Assembly: GCA_016286165.1 (NCBI GenBank)
Contig: JAEESE010000008.1
Coordinates: 85,854-149,853, forward strand
Length of the DNA stretch: 64,000 nt
DNA from: Bacteroidaceae bacterium
GTDB lineage: Bacteria; Bacteroidota; Bacteroidia; Bacteroidales; Bacteroidaceae
Direction: 5' to 3'
Under the pieces are notes generated by a model. That model had not been told where the DNA came from. It made no database searches and saw only the letters and a program-made list of their open reading frames with translations. The translations under genes and the position numbers were made by a program. Positions within the stretch are counted from its first letter, which is position 1. Every line of letters starts with the position of its first letter. Shown here one piece after another: positions 63,804 through 64,000 of the stretch.

Positions 63804-64000
63804 CAAAATTTATGTTACAAACCATCACTTTCCCACTTTTTTTGCATATCTTTGTCGCGAAATCTACCTCGCTTACTTTCGACACCTTGCGTAGCGTGTC
63901 GCGAATAATTAGTGAAATTCGATAATAATAACTTCCAAAGGACATGAAGAAATTCGTAAAATTCGTGTAATTCGTTGTTTAAAAATAATTAACGTTTATT

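Noticed and set aside
63697..63945. 82-codon minus-strand frame upstream of the CE15-like gene
   Set aside because: Overlaps the CE15 signal peptide out of frame and includes its promoter region.

Overview
The window is chromosomal DNA from a member of the Bacteroidota, most likely order Bacteroidales and Prevotella/Bacteroides-like. Five things support this: promoters of the TTTG-N19-21-TAnnTTTG type in front of many genes; type IX secretion (T9SS) C-terminal sorting domains on several secreted proteins; lineage-specific families (DUF5606, DUF4293, PorT-like barrel, PUR-type DUF3276, BACON lipoprotein); an RprX/RprY two-component pair; and an unusually long NusB. I see no tRNA, rRNA, CRISPR array, transposase or phage gene.

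Layout. Positions 1-1687: 5' part of purL (minus). 1864-5850: PUR-type nucleic-acid-binding gene (minus), then nusB-yajC-ybbR-coaE-DUF5606. 5984-10164: sialidase (minus), rprX-rprY, and a 58-residue membrane protein (minus). 10449-16240: rpsF-rpsR-rplI, a tiny Ala/Glu/Val-rich lipoprotein (minus), mtaB-glycosyltransferase, hisS. 16410-21458: TolC / HlyD / ABC-2 permease x2 export operon without an ATPase. 21501-26024: purD and an overlapping membrane gene, facing Nudix/rhaB (minus). 26345-32459: uvrB (minus), then bamD-rpoZ-DUF4293-periplasmic binding protein-PorT barrel. 32792-43510 (minus): an 1821-residue secreted T9SS protein, a low-complexity secreted protein, rpsA, a zinc-ribbon coiled-coil protein, and a Nif3-like protein. 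43796-50963: DUF308 protein, pfkA, a T9SS type-B protein, uvrA, a BACON lipoprotein. 51002-63761: secreted carbohydrate-active and related genes (BNR/CBM9-like T9SS protein, DUF3472/CBM32-like T9SS protein, GH27 alpha-galactosidase, CE15-like esterase), interspersed with an M18 peptidase and rmuC.

The genes combine core housekeeping (purine synthesis, translation, tRNA modification, UvrA and UvrB repair, BamD, RNA polymerase omega, glycolysis) with a scattered glycan-degrading, surface-protein lifestyle typical of gut or rumen Bacteroidales. No SusC/SusD pair is present, so the carbohydrate genes are not a canonical polysaccharide utilisation locus.

The most unusual content is repeat DNA. 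A family of GC-rich palindromes with a C-rich head occurs in three inverted, head-outward pairs, resembling REP doublets (REPINs), plus one single copy. One doublet is inserted in frame as 45 extra codons inside uvrA. Another straddles the start of the DUF3472 gene and has become part of its coding sequence. A 322-bp palindromic MITE-like element with 19-bp terminal inverted repeats lies downstream of the BNR gene. Between purD's partner and the Nudix gene is a tandem array with exact 22-bp spacing that runs into a long hairpin. Several period-7, -8 and -9 tandem repeats sit between genes. None of these repeats could be searched against a genome here.
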